From the NCBI RefSeq assembly GCF_014205875.1, contig NZ_JACHEN010000007.1, positions 101,143-165,142 on the forward strand: a stretch of 64,000 nucleotides of DNA, written 5' to 3'. Each line of letters starts with the position of its first letter. The stretch's first letter is position 1. Under the pieces are notes generated by a model. It was not told the origin of the DNA. It saw only the letters and a program-made list of their open reading frames with translations, and made no database searches. Below, piece after piece: positions 25,078 to 33,845 of this stretch. The stretch is from Anaerosolibacter carboniphilus (lineage in GTDB: Bacteria > Bacillota > Clostridia > Peptostreptococcales > Thermotaleaceae). A program made the translations under genes and the position numbers.

Positions 25078-26502
25078 ATGTTTAATAGGCTCAGATCAAG
25101 ACTGATTTTGTTTATGGTGGGAGTAACTATTTTTTCTATTGTGCTCGTCAGTGCTATTACGAATATCACTTTATTTAGAAAGTTTGATGTCTATATGAAA
25201 GATGAACAGGCATATAAAGTAACGGAACTAGTTAGATTTATTGAAGATACGTATGAGCAAGACAATCAATGGTCTGAAGCTGTTATAGAGAAAATCCAGT
25301 CAAACCCTGCTGTAGGCGATGTTGATATAAAGATTATGGATGCCAATAATGAAATTATCTTCGTTCATTCTATAGAATCTGATATGTGGAATATGCATCA
25401 GCAAATGATGGAACGTATGGGACATAGTGTTTTTGGTGGAATGGGTCAAGGCATGATGAGACATTCAATGGATGGTGGAGATTATCAAGAAGAATTATAC
25501 GAAGTAAAAGTAGATAGCAAAATAATAGGAAGTGTTGAAATTGGATATGCTAAGCCGCTGATGATATCTGAAAGAGAAGTAGAATTTACTAGAGGTATTA
25601 ATAAATCTATTATCTATGCATCTATTTTTGCAATTTTCATTGCTATTTTACTAGGGCAATATTTTTCAAAAATTATCTCAAGACCTATCTTAAATATTAC
25701 GGCAGCATCCAATCATATTAGAAATGGAAAATTGGGAACTAGAATTACAGACAAAAATAACATTACTGAATTAAAGGAATTATCCAATGCAATCAATCAC
25801 TTAGCCATTTCGTTGGAAGAGCAACACAGTCTTCGAAAAAGATTAACAGCAGATATCTCCCATGAATTACGTACGCCGTTAACCATATTACACGGACAAA
25901 TAGAAGCAATTAGCGATGGAGTATGGGAACCTACGAAAGAAAGGATGAACATTTTTAAAAATGAAGTAGCGCGACTTATGACGTTGGTTGAGCAGTTGAA
26001 GGATTTAACAGAAATAGAAACAACAGACATTGCACTAGAAATGGTACAGTTTAACTTATCTCAGTTAATTTATGATGTAGTAGAGAACTTTAAATATCAA
26101 TGTATGAGTAAAAATATTGAGGTTAATTATGAGATTGAAGAAAATATATTCATTTATGCAGATAAGCATCGAATGAGCCAAATTCTTATCAACCTTTTAT
26201 CAAATGCACTGAAGTTTACAACCCCAGAAGGACAAGTAACAGTAAAAGCACATAAGAATAGAGGGAAAGTATTGCTTGAGGTTGCAGATACTGGGATTGG
26301 TATATCTCAAGAGGATATATCCCATATATTTGAGAGGCTTTATAGGGGAGAGAGATCAAGAAGTAGAAAAACAGGTGGAGCTGGCATAGGATTGACAATT
26401 ACGAAAAAACTTGTCGAAGCCCATCAAGGCAGCATTCGTGTAGAAAGCGAAGAGGGGAAGGGTAGCCGGTTTATCGTAACTCTCCCACAAGCAAATGAGT
26501 AA
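25078..26502 (+). CDS. Sensor histidine kinase with Met/His-rich external domain, pair 2
   Basis: 474 residues. TM1 lies at about residues 10-30 and TM2 near 180-200, followed by HAMP, HisKA (DISHELRTPLT) and HATPase (NLLSNALKFT, DTGIGIS, GGAGIGL). The external domain contains WNMHQQMMERMGH, then GGMGQGMMRHSMDGG, about eleven Met and three His within 40 residues. That is a strong hint of direct Cu(I)/Ag(I) sensing at the cell surface, like CusS/CopS but with a different motif. RBS GGAGGG precedes ATG 25078. It is coupled to the regulator upstream. Confidence 0.92.
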   Translation: MFNRLRSRLILFMVGVTIFSIVLVSAITNITLFRKFDVYMKDEQAYKVTELVRFIEDTYEQDNQWSEAVIEKIQSNPAVGDVDIKIMDANNEIIFVHSIESDMWNMHQQMMERMGHSVFGGMGQGMMRHSMDGGDYQEELYEVKVDSKIIGSVEIGYAKPLMISEREVEFTRGINKSIIYASIFAIFIAILLGQYFSKIISRPILNITAASNHIRNGKLGTRITDKNNITELKELSNAINHLAISLEEQHSLRKRLTADISHELRTPLTILHGQIEAISDGVWEPTKERMNIFKNEVARLMTLVEQLKDLTEIETTDIALEMVQFNLSQLIYDVVENFKYQCMSKNIEVNYEIEENIFIYADKHRMSQILINLLSNALKFTTPEGQVTVKAHKNRGKVLLEVADTGIGISQEDISHIFERLYRGERSRSRKTGGAGIGLTITKKLVEAHQGSIRVESEEGKGSRFIVTLPQANE

Positions 26503-26587
26503 AGACTAAGTATGATAATGAAAATAAGTATTCTCATGGTGATAAACGACTAAAGAATGAGCGTTTTGCTATAAGTATTATATTACC

Positions 26588-26626
26588 AGATAAATTAGGA
26601 GGGGTTAAGCCCCTCCTAATTTATCT
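26588..26626. repeat. Perfect 17-bp hairpin without a T-tract
   Basis: AGATAAATTAGGAGGGG (26588-26604) and its exact inverse (26610-26626) around TTAAG. No T-run follows on either strand, so it may be an inefficient terminator, an mRNA 3'-end stabiliser or a protein site. It lies 85 bases after the pair 2 kinase. Confidence 0.6.
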
Positions 26627-26807
26627 AAAGACCCACGACCGTTGTAGCATATATCAAATATGATGTAGCATATCCTACAAGAAATATTTATTGGGGTTTA
26701 AATATTAGGGACGAAAGTTCTAAAAATTAGCAAAAAAACGTGTATACTTTGAAAATTGTACAGACTTAACAGTCAAATTACAAGCTGTATAGATAAAATG
26801 ATAAAAA

Positions 26808-26824
26808 TGGCATGAATATTGCAT
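26808..26824 (+). promoter_or_regulatory. Sigma-54 promoter of the 26926 gene
   Basis: TGGCATGAATATTGCAT: GG 26809-26810, GC 26821-26822, exact spacing. Start near 26834. Confidence 0.78.
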
Positions 26825-26925
26825 TTATTGAGAGTGTATGTTTCTTATAGTTTTGTTAGGTAAAGTGATTCAACAAATACTGAGATTAAAGGTTGTTGGT
26901 AAAGAATATCAAAGGAGGAAGTTAG

Positions 26926-27210
26926 ATGGAGAAGATGAATAATAGTGAAAAAAATTGTCACGAAAATAACGCTCAAGGACACAAGGGGACATTAAAGCAT
27001 GGATTATTAATGATATTATGTTGCATGCTACCAATTTTGATCATAGCAGGTTTGCCCTTGTTTGGGATAAAGGGTGGGGCTCTATCCTCTCTTGCGTTTC
27101 TTTTATGTCCACTGATGCACATAGGAATGATGTTTATGATGAGGAAATCAGGTCATAGTAGCTCATGCCATGGCAGTGTAAGTGAAAAGGATAGTGTCGA
27201 TGAAAAATAA
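26926..27210 (+). CDS. Small two-TM Cys/His/Met-containing membrane protein (DUF2933-like)
   Basis: 94 residues. A polar start with CHENNAQGHKG is followed by TM1 LLMILCCMLPILIIAGLPLFG and TM2 with FLLCPLMHIGMMFMM, and the tail is GHSSSCHGS. The CPLMHxxMM stretch resembles DUF2933-type proteins often found beside Cu genes; this assignment is tentative. Cys and Met inside the helices could form a metal path. RBS AAAGGAGGAAG, ATG 26926, 92 bases after the expected sigma-54 start. The YugP-like gene follows 67 bases later in the same unit. Confidence 0.75.
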   Translation: MEKMNNSEKNCHENNAQGHKGTLKHGLLMILCCMLPILIIAGLPLFGIKGGALSSLAFLLCPLMHIGMMFMMRKSGHSSSCHGSVSEKDSVDEK

Positions 27211-27277
27211 AGCATATGCCAACAGGAAGAATGGTATTATTAGATGATTATATTGATGAGTAAGGAGGAGATGAACA

Positions 27278-27976
27278 ATGTTTCCATTTTTCTATGATCC
27301 AACATTTATTTTGATTATTCCTGCTGTTATTTTTGCCATGTATGCCCAAGGAAAGGTACAAAGTGCTTTTAATAAATATAGTCAACATAAGGCTGGAATA
27401 GGATGGACAGGTGCCCAGTTAGCAATGGATATTCTGCAAAAACAAAGACTCAGTGATGTAAAGGTTGAATTGGTTGGCGGACATATGACAGATCATTATG
27501 ATCCGAGAAATAAGGTCCTAAGGTTATCATATAAAATCTATCATGGGACTTCCCTAGCTGCCCTAGGAATAGCAGCCCACGAAGTTGGACACGCACTACA
27601 ACATGACGAAGGTTATAGTATGCTATCCCTTAGAAATATGATTGTACCTTTTGCCAGTATAGGATCACAAGCGGCATTTCCCCTTCTATTCATAGGGTTA
27701 ATGCTAGGATCTCAGTCGTTAGCGCAACTAGGTGTGGTCGTATTTATGTTCGCAGTAGTGTTCCAATTAATTACGTTACCTGTGGAATTTAACGCTAGCA
27801 GCAGGGCGATGAATATCTTAGCTGATGGTGGTTATATAACAGTGAATGAAGAAAGGCCTGTAAAGAAGGTGCTTGATGCAGCTGCCCTAACATATGTAGC
27901 CGCTACAGTTATGGCTATTTTGCAACTTGTTAGGCTAATGTTGATTTCAGGACTATTAGGTCGGAGAAGTGATTAG
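27278..27976 (+). CDS. YugP-type zinc metallopeptidase, membrane-bound
   Basis: 232 residues. An N-terminal TM helix is followed by the zinc motif AAHEVGHALQH (HExxH) at about residues 103-112 and two further hydrophobic hairpins, with VEFNASSRAM near residue 170, all standard for the YugP family. Catalytic Glu and both His are intact. RBS AAGGAGGAG precedes ATG 27278. It shares the sigma-54 unit with the preceding gene and is closed by a terminator. Substrates are unknown; membrane-protein quality control under metal stress would fit. Confidence 0.92.
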   Translation: MFPFFYDPTFILIIPAVIFAMYAQGKVQSAFNKYSQHKAGIGWTGAQLAMDILQKQRLSDVKVELVGGHMTDHYDPRNKVLRLSYKIYHGTSLAALGIAAHEVGHALQHDEGYSMLSLRNMIVPFASIGSQAAFPLLFIGLMLGSQSLAQLGVVVFMFAVVFQLITLPVEFNASSRAMNILADGGYITVNEERPVKKVLDAAALTYVAATVMAILQLVRLMLISGLLGRRSD

Positions 27977-27996
27977 AAATGTATTTAAAGATAATT

Positions 27997-28022
27997 GCCT
28001 CCCTAAATGGGAGGCTGTTTTT
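27997..28022 (+). terminator. Terminator after the YugP-type gene
   Basis: GCCTCCC (27997-28003), loop TAAAT, GGGAGGC (28009-28015), TG, TTTTT. Confidence 0.85.
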
Positions 28023-28086
28023 GTAATCGATACAATGGACATCCTGTCTGGATTTAGTCTATGGCTTTATATGTGAGGTGATATGG

Positions 28087-28266
28087 GTGATTTGCCCTCA
28101 TTGTTGTAATAAAACGATCGGAAGGATTGGAGTTAGACGATATTACTGCAGCAATTGTTATTATGAGTTTGAAGAAAAAAATGGTGAAGTTTTATTGTAT
28201 AAACTACAAGAGGATGGCAAGTACAAATTATTGCGACCTGTTGACAAAAAGCGAAAATATAGGTAA
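28087..28266 (+). CDS. Small zinc-ribbon protein
   Basis: 59 residues starting MICPHCCNKT, with YYCSNCYYEFEE about 18 residues later: two CxxC knuckles forming one zinc ribbon. The rest is basic (KKRKYR end). GTG 28087 is chosen because GAGGTG lies 6 bases upstream; an in-frame GTG at 28078 overlaps that RBS. No partner is recognised. It could bind nucleic acid or act as a small metal-dependent adaptor. Confidence 0.72.
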   Translation: MICPHCCNKTIGRIGVRRYYCSNCYYEFEEKNGEVLLYKLQEDGKYKLLRPVDKKRKYR

Positions 28267-28396
28267 ATCATTTCAAGTGCTTATATCTATAGCACATGAA
28301 ATAATAAAAACTAGGTTTGCATGAAAATGTGAAGAATAGGTTCCGTAATAGAACGTTTTATGAACTTAAATTTTTAGTAAGGATGAGGTGATTGAT

Positions 28397-28636
28397 TTGG
28401 TTAAAGTTTATATTTGTTCTGATTGCAAAAGTAATAAATGCAGCAGTAAAAAAGGAATTGAGATTTACGAAATTTTACGGCAATATACATATCTGGTTGA
28501 CGAGGTAGAATTAATAATGTCAAAATGTATGTGCCAAGAAGGCTGTGCAGGATATAAAATTCAGATTGATGAAGAGATATATACAGATATAGATATCAAT
28601 AGAATTGAGGAAATTCTATTTGAACACTATTCTTAA
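28397..28636 (+). CDS. Thioredoxin-like [2Fe-2S] ferredoxin domain protein
   Basis: 79 residues. VYICSDCKSNKC at the start and KCMCQEGCAGYKIQIDEEIYTDID later give the four-Cys layout of the thioredoxin-like ferredoxin fold (NuoE-like C-terminal domain). Initiation at TTG 28397 is favoured because GGATGAGGTG lies 6 bases upstream; an in-frame GTG at 28388 lies inside it. The DUF1450-like gene at 55751 has the same kind of start and general layout. A redox partner is not evident. Confidence 0.7.
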   Translation: MVKVYICSDCKSNKCSSKKGIEIYEILRQYTYLVDEVELIMSKCMCQEGCAGYKIQIDEEIYTDIDINRIEEILFEHYS

Positions 28637-28769
28637 ATAACAGATAATCGAAAAGAATCTAGTATACAATTCAAGATATTACTATAGGCGCTGATAAATT
28701 TAGATATTGAGAGGTGGTGATGAATAACAAAGCCTAGTAAATATACAGAAGACCTACAGGGAGGAACAG

Positions 28770-29528
28770 ATGATAAAAAGAAAAGTATTGGTAGGAATTA
28801 TTAGTGCAAGTCTCCTTATTCAGCCTATGGCGATGATGAATGTATATGCTGTAGAGAATGCGGAAGAAGCACAGATACTAAAAGTGGGAATTAAGAATGA
28901 AGAAGTAATGAAGCTTCAGCAGAGATTAAAACTCTTAGGGTATTTCGATAAAACTGTAACAGGTTTTTTCGGAAAACTGACGGAGGAAGCGGTAGAAAAA
29001 TTTCAGAGTGATAATAAATTACAAATAGATGGTATTGTAGGAAAAGATACTATGAGAGCTCTGTTTAGTACGGAGGATGAAAACTATAGTGTGTCCAGAG
29101 GTATGAGAGAAACACGCATTTCTGAATGGAATTGGTTTGGTGGGATTGATAAGATCATTCAGAGAGGAACTACTTTTAAGGTAACTGATATAAAAACAGG
29201 GAAAGAGTTTTATGCAAAAAGAACTTATGGAACAAATCATGCAGATTCAGAGACCTTGACAAAAGAAGATACAAAGATTATGAAGGAACTTTACGGAAGT
29301 TGGTCTTGGGATAGAAGGGCCATCATTGTTGAAGTGGATGGAATGCAACTACCAGCCTCTATGGCTGGAATGCCTCATGGTTCAGATTTTATTGAAAACA
29401 ATGGGATGAATGGTCACTTTGACATTCATTTCTTAAATAGTAAGACCCATGGAACGAATAGTATAAACCCTGCCCATCAAGAAATGATTCGCCAGGCAAA
29501 TGCGTACTTAGCAGCAAATCAAAAGTAA
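28770..29528 (+). CDS. Secreted peptidoglycan-binding protein with a conserved C-terminal domain
   Basis: 252 residues. Signal peptide MIKRKVLVGIISASLLIQPM ends near VYA. A PG_binding_1 domain follows (EVMKLQQRLKLLGYFD...FFGKLTEEAVEKFQ, residues about 45-90). The C-terminal 140 residues contain YAKRTYGTNHADSE, AGMPHGSD, NGHFDIHFLNSKTHGTN and NPAHQEMI; these His-rich motifs recur in clostridial wall proteins and look like a metal-dependent peptidase-type domain. RBS AGGGAGGAA, ATG 28770. It is a likely wall remodelling protein; catalytic activity is unproven. Confidence 0.85.
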   Translation: MIKRKVLVGIISASLLIQPMAMMNVYAVENAEEAQILKVGIKNEEVMKLQQRLKLLGYFDKTVTGFFGKLTEEAVEKFQSDNKLQIDGIVGKDTMRALFSTEDENYSVSRGMRETRISEWNWFGGIDKIIQRGTTFKVTDIKTGKEFYAKRTYGTNHADSETLTKEDTKIMKELYGSWSWDRRAIIVEVDGMQLPASMAGMPHGSDFIENNGMNGHFDIHFLNSKTHGTNSINPAHQEMIRQANAYLAANQK

Positions 29529-29536
29529 GCTCAATG

Positions 29537-29579
29537 AACAATCACTCTTGCCTACAGATGGTAAGGGTGATTGTTTATA
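29537..29579 (+). terminator. Terminator of the peptidoglycan-binding gene
   Basis: AACAATCACTCTTGCC (29537-29552) pairs with GGTAAGGGTGATTGTT (29560-29575) with two G-T wobbles; TATAT follows. Confidence 0.72.
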
Positions 29580-29625
29580 TAGATTGAAAAAAATAGCGAT
29601 ATCAATTTTAAGAATAAATGAAAAA

Positions 29626-29642
29626 TGGCATAGTCATTGCAT
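29626..29642 (+). promoter_or_regulatory. Sigma-54 promoter of the 29683-30709 cluster
   Basis: TGGCATAGTCATTGCAT: GG 29627-29628, GC 29639-29640, exact spacing. Start near 29652. Confidence 0.8.
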
Positions 29643-29682
29643 AATAGATAGGTAAGAGAGACATGAAAAGGAGTGTTAAGCA

Positions 29683-29778
29683 ATGGAGAAGATAAAAGAG
29701 GCAGTTGTATCATCGATTATTATGTTTATTGTTTTTGGCGCTACTGCTGGAATCTTTAGTTTAAGTCAAATACTATAA
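29683..29778 (+). CDS. 31-residue single-TM microprotein
   Basis: MEKIKEAVVSSIIMFIVFGA then TAGIFSLSQIL: a short amphipathic start and one TM helix. AAAAGGAGTG lies 8-9 bases before ATG 29683, and the start lies about 31 bases after the expected sigma-54 start, so expression is likely. No family is recognised. It may be a regulatory subunit of a membrane complex encoded nearby. Its shortness means conservation would be the deciding test. Confidence 0.6.
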   Translation: MEKIKEAVVSSIIMFIVFGATAGIFSLSQIL

Positions 29779-29844
29779 GATATGACTACAACGAAAGAGT
29801 AATTGTTATAGCCTGTGTATATAAATAGAAAGAGAGTGAGATTA

Positions 29845-30036
29845 ATGCTATTAATAGTAAGGATACTTTATTTAGTTCTAATTGGCTTCATAGTTTATCG
29901 AATGGTGAAGGGTGGAGGCTGTTGCGGTGGACACCACCATCATAACCACACTCATAGTTCAACTGACAACAAAAGAAAGGAGTCTAATTGTGTACTCACA
30001 GAAGAAGAGAAAAAAAAGGCAATCGAAATTGAATAA
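29845..30036 (+). CDS. Small TM protein with a CC-His-cluster
   Basis: 63 residues: one TM helix (LLIVRILYLVLIGFIVYRMV), then GGGCCGGHHHHNHTHSS and a charged tail. The cytosolic-side CC plus seven His is a plausible multivalent metal site. ATG 29845 follows a GAGAGTGAG purine run; the in-frame GTG at 29815 would add a basic leader and lacks an RBS. Same sigma-54 unit as the preceding microprotein. Compare the CCGGGHQNHH protein at 12922, which is also sigma-54-preceded. Confidence 0.75.
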   Translation: MLLIVRILYLVLIGFIVYRMVKGGGCCGGHHHHNHTHSSTDNKRKESNCVLTEEEKKKAIEIE

Positions 30037-30200
30037 GTTTATTAGTCAGTTGCTGTACAATGGGGAGGAAACGTGTATACTACAACAGTTGAAGCCCATG
30101 ATACAGTCAGAAGATAAAATTACTACGATTTGCTTTAATCATAAAAAATACCATTAAATTCCTAATGTAAGTAGAGCTATAGTTAAGGGAGGATAGAATT

Positions 30201-30332
30201 ATGAAAAATTGGTTTAAAAATTTTCTTAAGAAACTAGAGGAAGCCAATAAAAAGAATTTTGGTGATCAGCGATTAGATTGTTGTGATATAAACCAAAAGA
30301 GTAATAACCCAAAAACGACGAAAACAAAATGA
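30201..30332 (+). CDS. LDCC-motif small putative metal-binding protein
   Basis: 43 residues with MKNWFKNFLKKLEEANKKNFG, split as an amphipathic helix, followed by RLDCCDINQK. Small clostridial proteins with this helix and LDCC motif are annotated as putative metal-binding proteins. RBS GGGAGGA, ATG 30201. It lies between the CC-His protein and the YgbA-like gene in one direction. The adjacent cysteines are the only obvious functional residues. Confidence 0.75.
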   Translation: MKNWFKNFLKKLEEANKKNFGDQRLDCCDINQKSNNPKTTKTK

Positions 30333-30382
30333 ATGACTTAATATGCGAAATCAATCTATTTGTGTGAAAAGAGGATATTGAC

Positions 30383-30709
30383 GTGAAAAAAGATATATCT
30401 ATACTAATTGATTTCATCCATGTTTATTGTAAGAATGAACATTGTCAAACAGAGAAACATTTAATTTCTAATAGCTATATAGATGTAAAAAAGAAGATAA
30501 GCTTATGTGGAGATTGTACAGAACTAGCGGTGTATGCTATAAATAAGCGGATTAACTGCCCATTTGTATATAAGCCTCCTTGTAAAAAATGTATAGTACA
30601 ATGCTATGAGCAACAATATAGAGAAAAAATCAAAAAAGTAATGAAATATTCTGGTATGTATTTTATAAAAAGGGGAAGGATTGATTATCTTATAAAATAT
30701 TTACTTTAA
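30383..30709 (+). CDS. YgbA_NO-like Cys-rich protein
   Basis: 108 residues. FIHVYCKNEHC, SLCGDCTELAVYAINKR, NCPF, PPCKKCIVQCYEQQYREKIKKVMKYSG and an ending of basic residues match the nitrous-oxide/NO-stimulated YgbA family: YC near the start, CxxC, CPF, CxxCxxHCY-like block. Here the usual His of the last block is Gln (IVQCY). Function of the family is poorly defined; it is linked to nitrosative stress and Cys chemistry. Starts at GTG/ATG near 30383 with weak RBS. Last gene of the sigma-54 cluster. Confidence 0.75.
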   Translation: MKKDISILIDFIHVYCKNEHCQTEKHLISNSYIDVKKKISLCGDCTELAVYAINKRINCPFVYKPPCKKCIVQCYEQQYREKIKKVMKYSGMYFIKRGRIDYLIKYLL

Positions 30710-30977
30710 AGAGTATGTATAAACCTTCTTAAATCTTAAAGTGTTTTAAATAGTAGATGAATATATGGTGTTACCGCCTAAAATTAGAATTCTGAATATT
30801 AAGTAGAAATCGATAAGAGGTTTTTTAATAAAGTAACTTCAATGAAAAATAAATTATCTATGTCAAAATTGATGATTTATATCTGGAATGGTTATATTTG
30901 AGATGTCTCTCTATGGTATTGCCTCTCCTTTAGCAACAAATAATATGGAGAGACGGTAGAAAAGGAGATTGTGAATT

Positions 30978-31070
30978 ATGGATCGAAGAAGCGATTTTAA
31001 AGGTAAGCGACGTGAGATGAGAAGGCATTTAAGTTATACATCGAAGCTTATAGAAAGTTTAACCATATAG
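30978..31070 (+). CDS. Possible 30-residue basic microprotein
   Basis: MDRRSDFKGKRREMRRHLSY then TSKLIESLTI. AAAGGAGATTG lies at a good distance from ATG 30978. No family recognised. Highly basic, with no TM. It might also be the head of a frameshifted longer gene, since a downstream frame continues with charged residues. Low certainty. Confidence 0.35.
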   Translation: MDRRSDFKGKRREMRRHLSYTSKLIESLTI

Positions 31071-31149
31071 AAGAGGAATATGAAAGAATTTTTAAAATTA
31101 ATGAGGATAGAAGAAAACAATAAGATTTTTTATTAAATACAAGTTATAG

Positions 31150-31180
31150 TCTTGTACATTGTAAAATGTGCAAGATTTTT
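31150..31180 (+). terminator. Rho-independent terminator
   Basis: TCTTGTACA (31150-31158) and TGTGCAAGA (31167-31175) with one G-T pair, then TTTTT. Confidence 0.7.
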
Positions 31181-31467
31181 GTTATTTAGCAAGTTGTTAT
31201 AGAGAGAAATCTCTCTACTTAAAGGCAATTAACAGCACAATAATTGCCATACCGAAGAAATACTTGCATATATTTCCTTTTCCACCAAGAGAATTGTATA
31301 GAATATTGTGTAAAATATTTCTATTTAATACTATAATAGTATTGCGCACAAAAAACTAAGGATGTTTTCTTGATGTAATGCATCAGTTAGACTTATTGTT
31401 TATAGAGACAGTATGGCATCGTAATTATCATCCTAATGGAATAAAAGTTAATTAAGGGGGAGTTGTT
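31181..31467. other. Intergenic stretch, no convincing gene
   Basis: A 63-codon open frame at 31168-31359 overlaps the terminator, lacks an RBS and has no recognisable motif. The opposite strand ends a frame with KYFFGMAIIVLLIAFK but shows no start with an RBS. It may be a decayed gene end. Confidence 0.35.
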
Positions 31468-32724
31468 TTGGCAGCAAATATAAAGAACCTTGTAGAACGT
31501 TATAAAATAGATTCGGAATCAGTCTATAATACTTGGTTTATTAACGATAATACTAGAATGAAAGCTTTTCGTTCCATAAGACGTGGAGTGATAGATATTG
31601 TATATTCTATTAAAGAAGGGACTTTTGGTAATGATTTTAAAGGTTCACCATTAGAATTTGTTTTGACTTGTATAACTGAGCAAAAGCAAGTTTTTGAAGG
31701 TGCTGCACATCCTTTCTACTGGAAACCCAAACTGAGGATTCCGGACATTTATGAGAACGAAAATAATAAACGGATATTTGGTCAGTTTTTAGAGGCATGT
31801 TTACAAGCAACAAGTGAAGATAAGATTATTAAAGAAATAATAAAACTTGATGGGTATAAGATAAAGGGTCTGGGACCAGCGGTAGCTAACATCTTATACT
31901 TTTTGCATCCTACGCTAATGCCTCCATTTAATACTGCAATGGTCAATGGTTTTAATGCAGTCTTTTCTGACAAGAAAAAATTAGGTTCATGGCAGCACTA
32001 TCTTGAAATGAGAGAGGTTATTATGAAAGCAAATTATGAGTTGAGGCACATGCTTTCAAAGGATCTAGGAGCTATTTCAGGATTATTATTTGATGTAGGC
32101 ATAGGAAAAATTGTACTAAATGAAAATTGGGAAACCGCATTAAGGTTTGAAAAAAGTAAGTTGGAAAAGACATTAAAGAAGAGAAATTCGGAAGCTGAAA
32201 ATGAAATTAAAGAAGAAAGTGAACATTTAAGGGTACAATACTTACTTACAGAGATCGGATGTAAACTAGGATATGATGTGTTTGTTGCCATCAATGATCG
32301 AGTTAAATCCATTGATGGGAAAAGCCTTCAATCTTTAACCATTCCTGAGCTTCCACCTCTAAATCTACCTAAAGATGTGGTAAAAACGATATCATTAATT
32401 GATGTACTTTGGCTGAATAAAAAGACAAAGCGGATAGAATGTGCTTTTGAAGTTGAGAAGAGCACTTCTATTTACTCTGGAATCCTACGACTAATAGATT
32501 TAGCTTCATCACTTGGCGATAAACAGTATAGCTTCTTTTTAGTAGCTCCTGATACGAGAGAGAAGGAGATCTTAGCGCAACTGAAGAGACCATCTTTCAA
32601 AAACGTCGATAATGTGGCATTAAGATATATTTTATTCTCAGATTTATATGAGCATTGCAATGGATTATGCACGTTTGGAGATGACTACGAGATACTATAT
32701 AAAATTGCTAGACGGAGTGTATAA
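31468..32724 (+). CDS. Putative orphan restriction-endonuclease-like protein with HhH and PD-(D/E)XK-like regions
   Basis: 418 residues, soluble. The N-terminal half includes [19 protein letters not shown] followed by [15 protein letters not shown], resembling helix-hairpin-helix DNA glycosylase-type folds. The C-terminal half has [31 protein letters not shown]...ECAFEVEKS fits a PD-(D/E)XK nuclease core (D, then E-x-E-K). Similar proteins are annotated as type II restriction endonucleases. No methyltransferase lies nearby, so either it is an orphan or it recognises modified or damaged DNA. Starts at TTG 31468 behind AAGGGGGAG. Confidence 0.6.
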   Translation: MAANIKNLVERYKIDSESVYNTWFINDNTRMKAFRSIRRGVIDIVYSIKEGTFGNDFKGSPLEFVLTCITEQKQVFEGAAHPFYWKPKLRIPDIYENENNKRIFGQFLEACLQATSEDKIIKEIIKLDGYKIKGLGPAVANILYFLHPTLMPPFNTAMVNGFNAVFSDKKKLGSWQHYLEMREVIMKANYELRHMLSKDLGAISGLLFDVGIGKIVLNENWETALRFEKSKLEKTLKKRNSEAENEIKEESEHLRVQYLLTEIGCKLGYDVFVAINDRVKSIDGKSLQSLTIPELPPLNLPKDVVKTISLIDVLWLNKKTKRIECAFEVEKSTSIYSGILRLIDLASSLGDKQYSFFLVAPDTREKEILAQLKRPSFKNVDNVALRYILFSDLYEHCNGLCTFGDDYEILYKIARRSV

Positions 32725-32853
32725 ATGATTAAATAGCTGTAGGGTTATTATAACCCCAGAGATATATACGACGATATTTCTAAGAATCTATTTGTACTCA
32801 ATTTATTAATCATTTTCAAATAGACTGTATAGATGTCACTATAGTAGGAAATG

Positions 32854-32870
32854 TGGAATAATTCTTGCAT
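32854..32870 (+). promoter_or_regulatory. Weaker sigma-54 promoter candidate
   Basis: TGTGGAATAATTCTTGCAT: GG 32855-32856 and GC 32867-32868 have exact spacing, but the -24 element lacks the usual GGCA/GGCAC. It lies about 140 bases before the diguanylate cyclase gene. Confidence 0.45.
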
Positions 32871-33006
32871 TTTAATTTTATATATTAAGGGATTGGGATT
32901 AAAGGGTAGTAATATTAAAACGCTCTATTTATAGATGTCGATCAGGTTGGTATTATTAAGAAAAATAAATTATGAAACAGTAAATGAGTAGGATAGGGGG
33001 AGAGTC

Positions 33007-33702
33007 ATGAAAGAAGACAATTTTAAATTGAATCTGTTTTTATGTCTTATATTGGTAGGTATATCATATGGATTTATATTCCACTCGGTTGTAATGCCAT
33101 GGTTCGGAGGACAACTTCTGCATTGCATATTTATGGGGGTTATATTTGGGATTGTTAATTACCTTATTACCAGCAAGTTCTACAAAAATTATAGGCAGCT
33201 GAAAGTAACAAACCTGGATTTAAGTGAAAAATTAAGGATGGACAAGTTAACAGGACTTCTTAATAGAAGAGCATTTGATGCAGACATTAGTGAAATGCAG
33301 GGAAATACAGGGTTTTCTCTGATTTTTATTGATATAGATAATTTCAGAAACTTTAATAATTTGTTTGGACATCAAGTCGGGGATAAGATATTGCAAAGGG
33401 TCAGTGATGTAATCAGGTCATCTATAAGATGTCAAGATCGAGTGTACAGATATGGAGGAGAAGAAATTGTTGTTCTCCTTAATCAATGTGACAAGGTCAA
33501 TGCTTCAAATATAGCTGAAAAAATACGATTCAATGTTAGTGGACTAGATAATTCTCCATATCCAGAGATAACGGTTTCATTAGGCGTATCTAGCCATGGA
33601 GAAGATGGACATTATCTGGATGATGTGTTGATTGCAGGTGACAAAGCCTTGCTAAAGGCTAAGTCTAGAGGAAAAAATTGTGTTGTGGCAGATGTCTGTT
33701 AA
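33007..33702 (+). CDS. Membrane diguanylate cyclase (GGDEF)
   Basis: 231 residues. Two TM helices occupy residues about 8-60, followed by a GGDEF domain: DKLTGLLNRRAF, FIDIDNFRNFN (metal and substrate), RYGGEEIVVLL (active GGEEF-class loop), VSLGVS and ALLKAKSRGKN. It makes c-di-GMP from GTP. No clear RxxD product-inhibition site precedes the GGEE loop. ATG 33007 is preceded by AGGGGGAGAG. With the HD-GYP gene at 43487 it forms a potential make/break pair inside the metal island. Confidence 0.92.
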   Translation: MKEDNFKLNLFLCLILVGISYGFIFHSVVMPWFGGQLLHCIFMGVIFGIVNYLITSKFYKNYRQLKVTNLDLSEKLRMDKLTGLLNRRAFDADISEMQGNTGFSLIFIDIDNFRNFNNLFGHQVGDKILQRVSDVIRSSIRCQDRVYRYGGEEIVVLLNQCDKVNASNIAEKIRFNVSGLDNSPYPEITVSLGVSSHGEDGHYLDDVLIAGDKALLKAKSRGKNCVVADVC

Positions 33703-33773
33703 GGATCTCATTTGATACTGGCATTGAGGACAAAAACTATCTTTAATGAATTATTAATTGATTATTTAGAGAT

Positions 33774-33807
33774 AAAGGCTGGAGAAGATTCCAGTCTTTA
33801 TCTTTTT
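33774..33807 (+). terminator. Terminator of the diguanylate cyclase gene
   Basis: AAAGGCTGGA (33774-33783) and TCCAGTCTTT (33790-33799), one G-T pair, then ATCTTTTT. Confidence 0.75.
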
Positions 33808-33845
33808 GATTTAGCGGTTGACCAACCTAGCATATCCATAATGAT

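Noticed and set aside
29912..30157. 81-codon frame overlapping the CC-His protein
   Set aside because: Out-of-frame overlap without RBS; composition is that of a shifted coding region.
31168..31359. 63-codon frame after the 30978 microprotein
   Set aside because: Overlaps a terminator, has no RBS, and shows no family motif.
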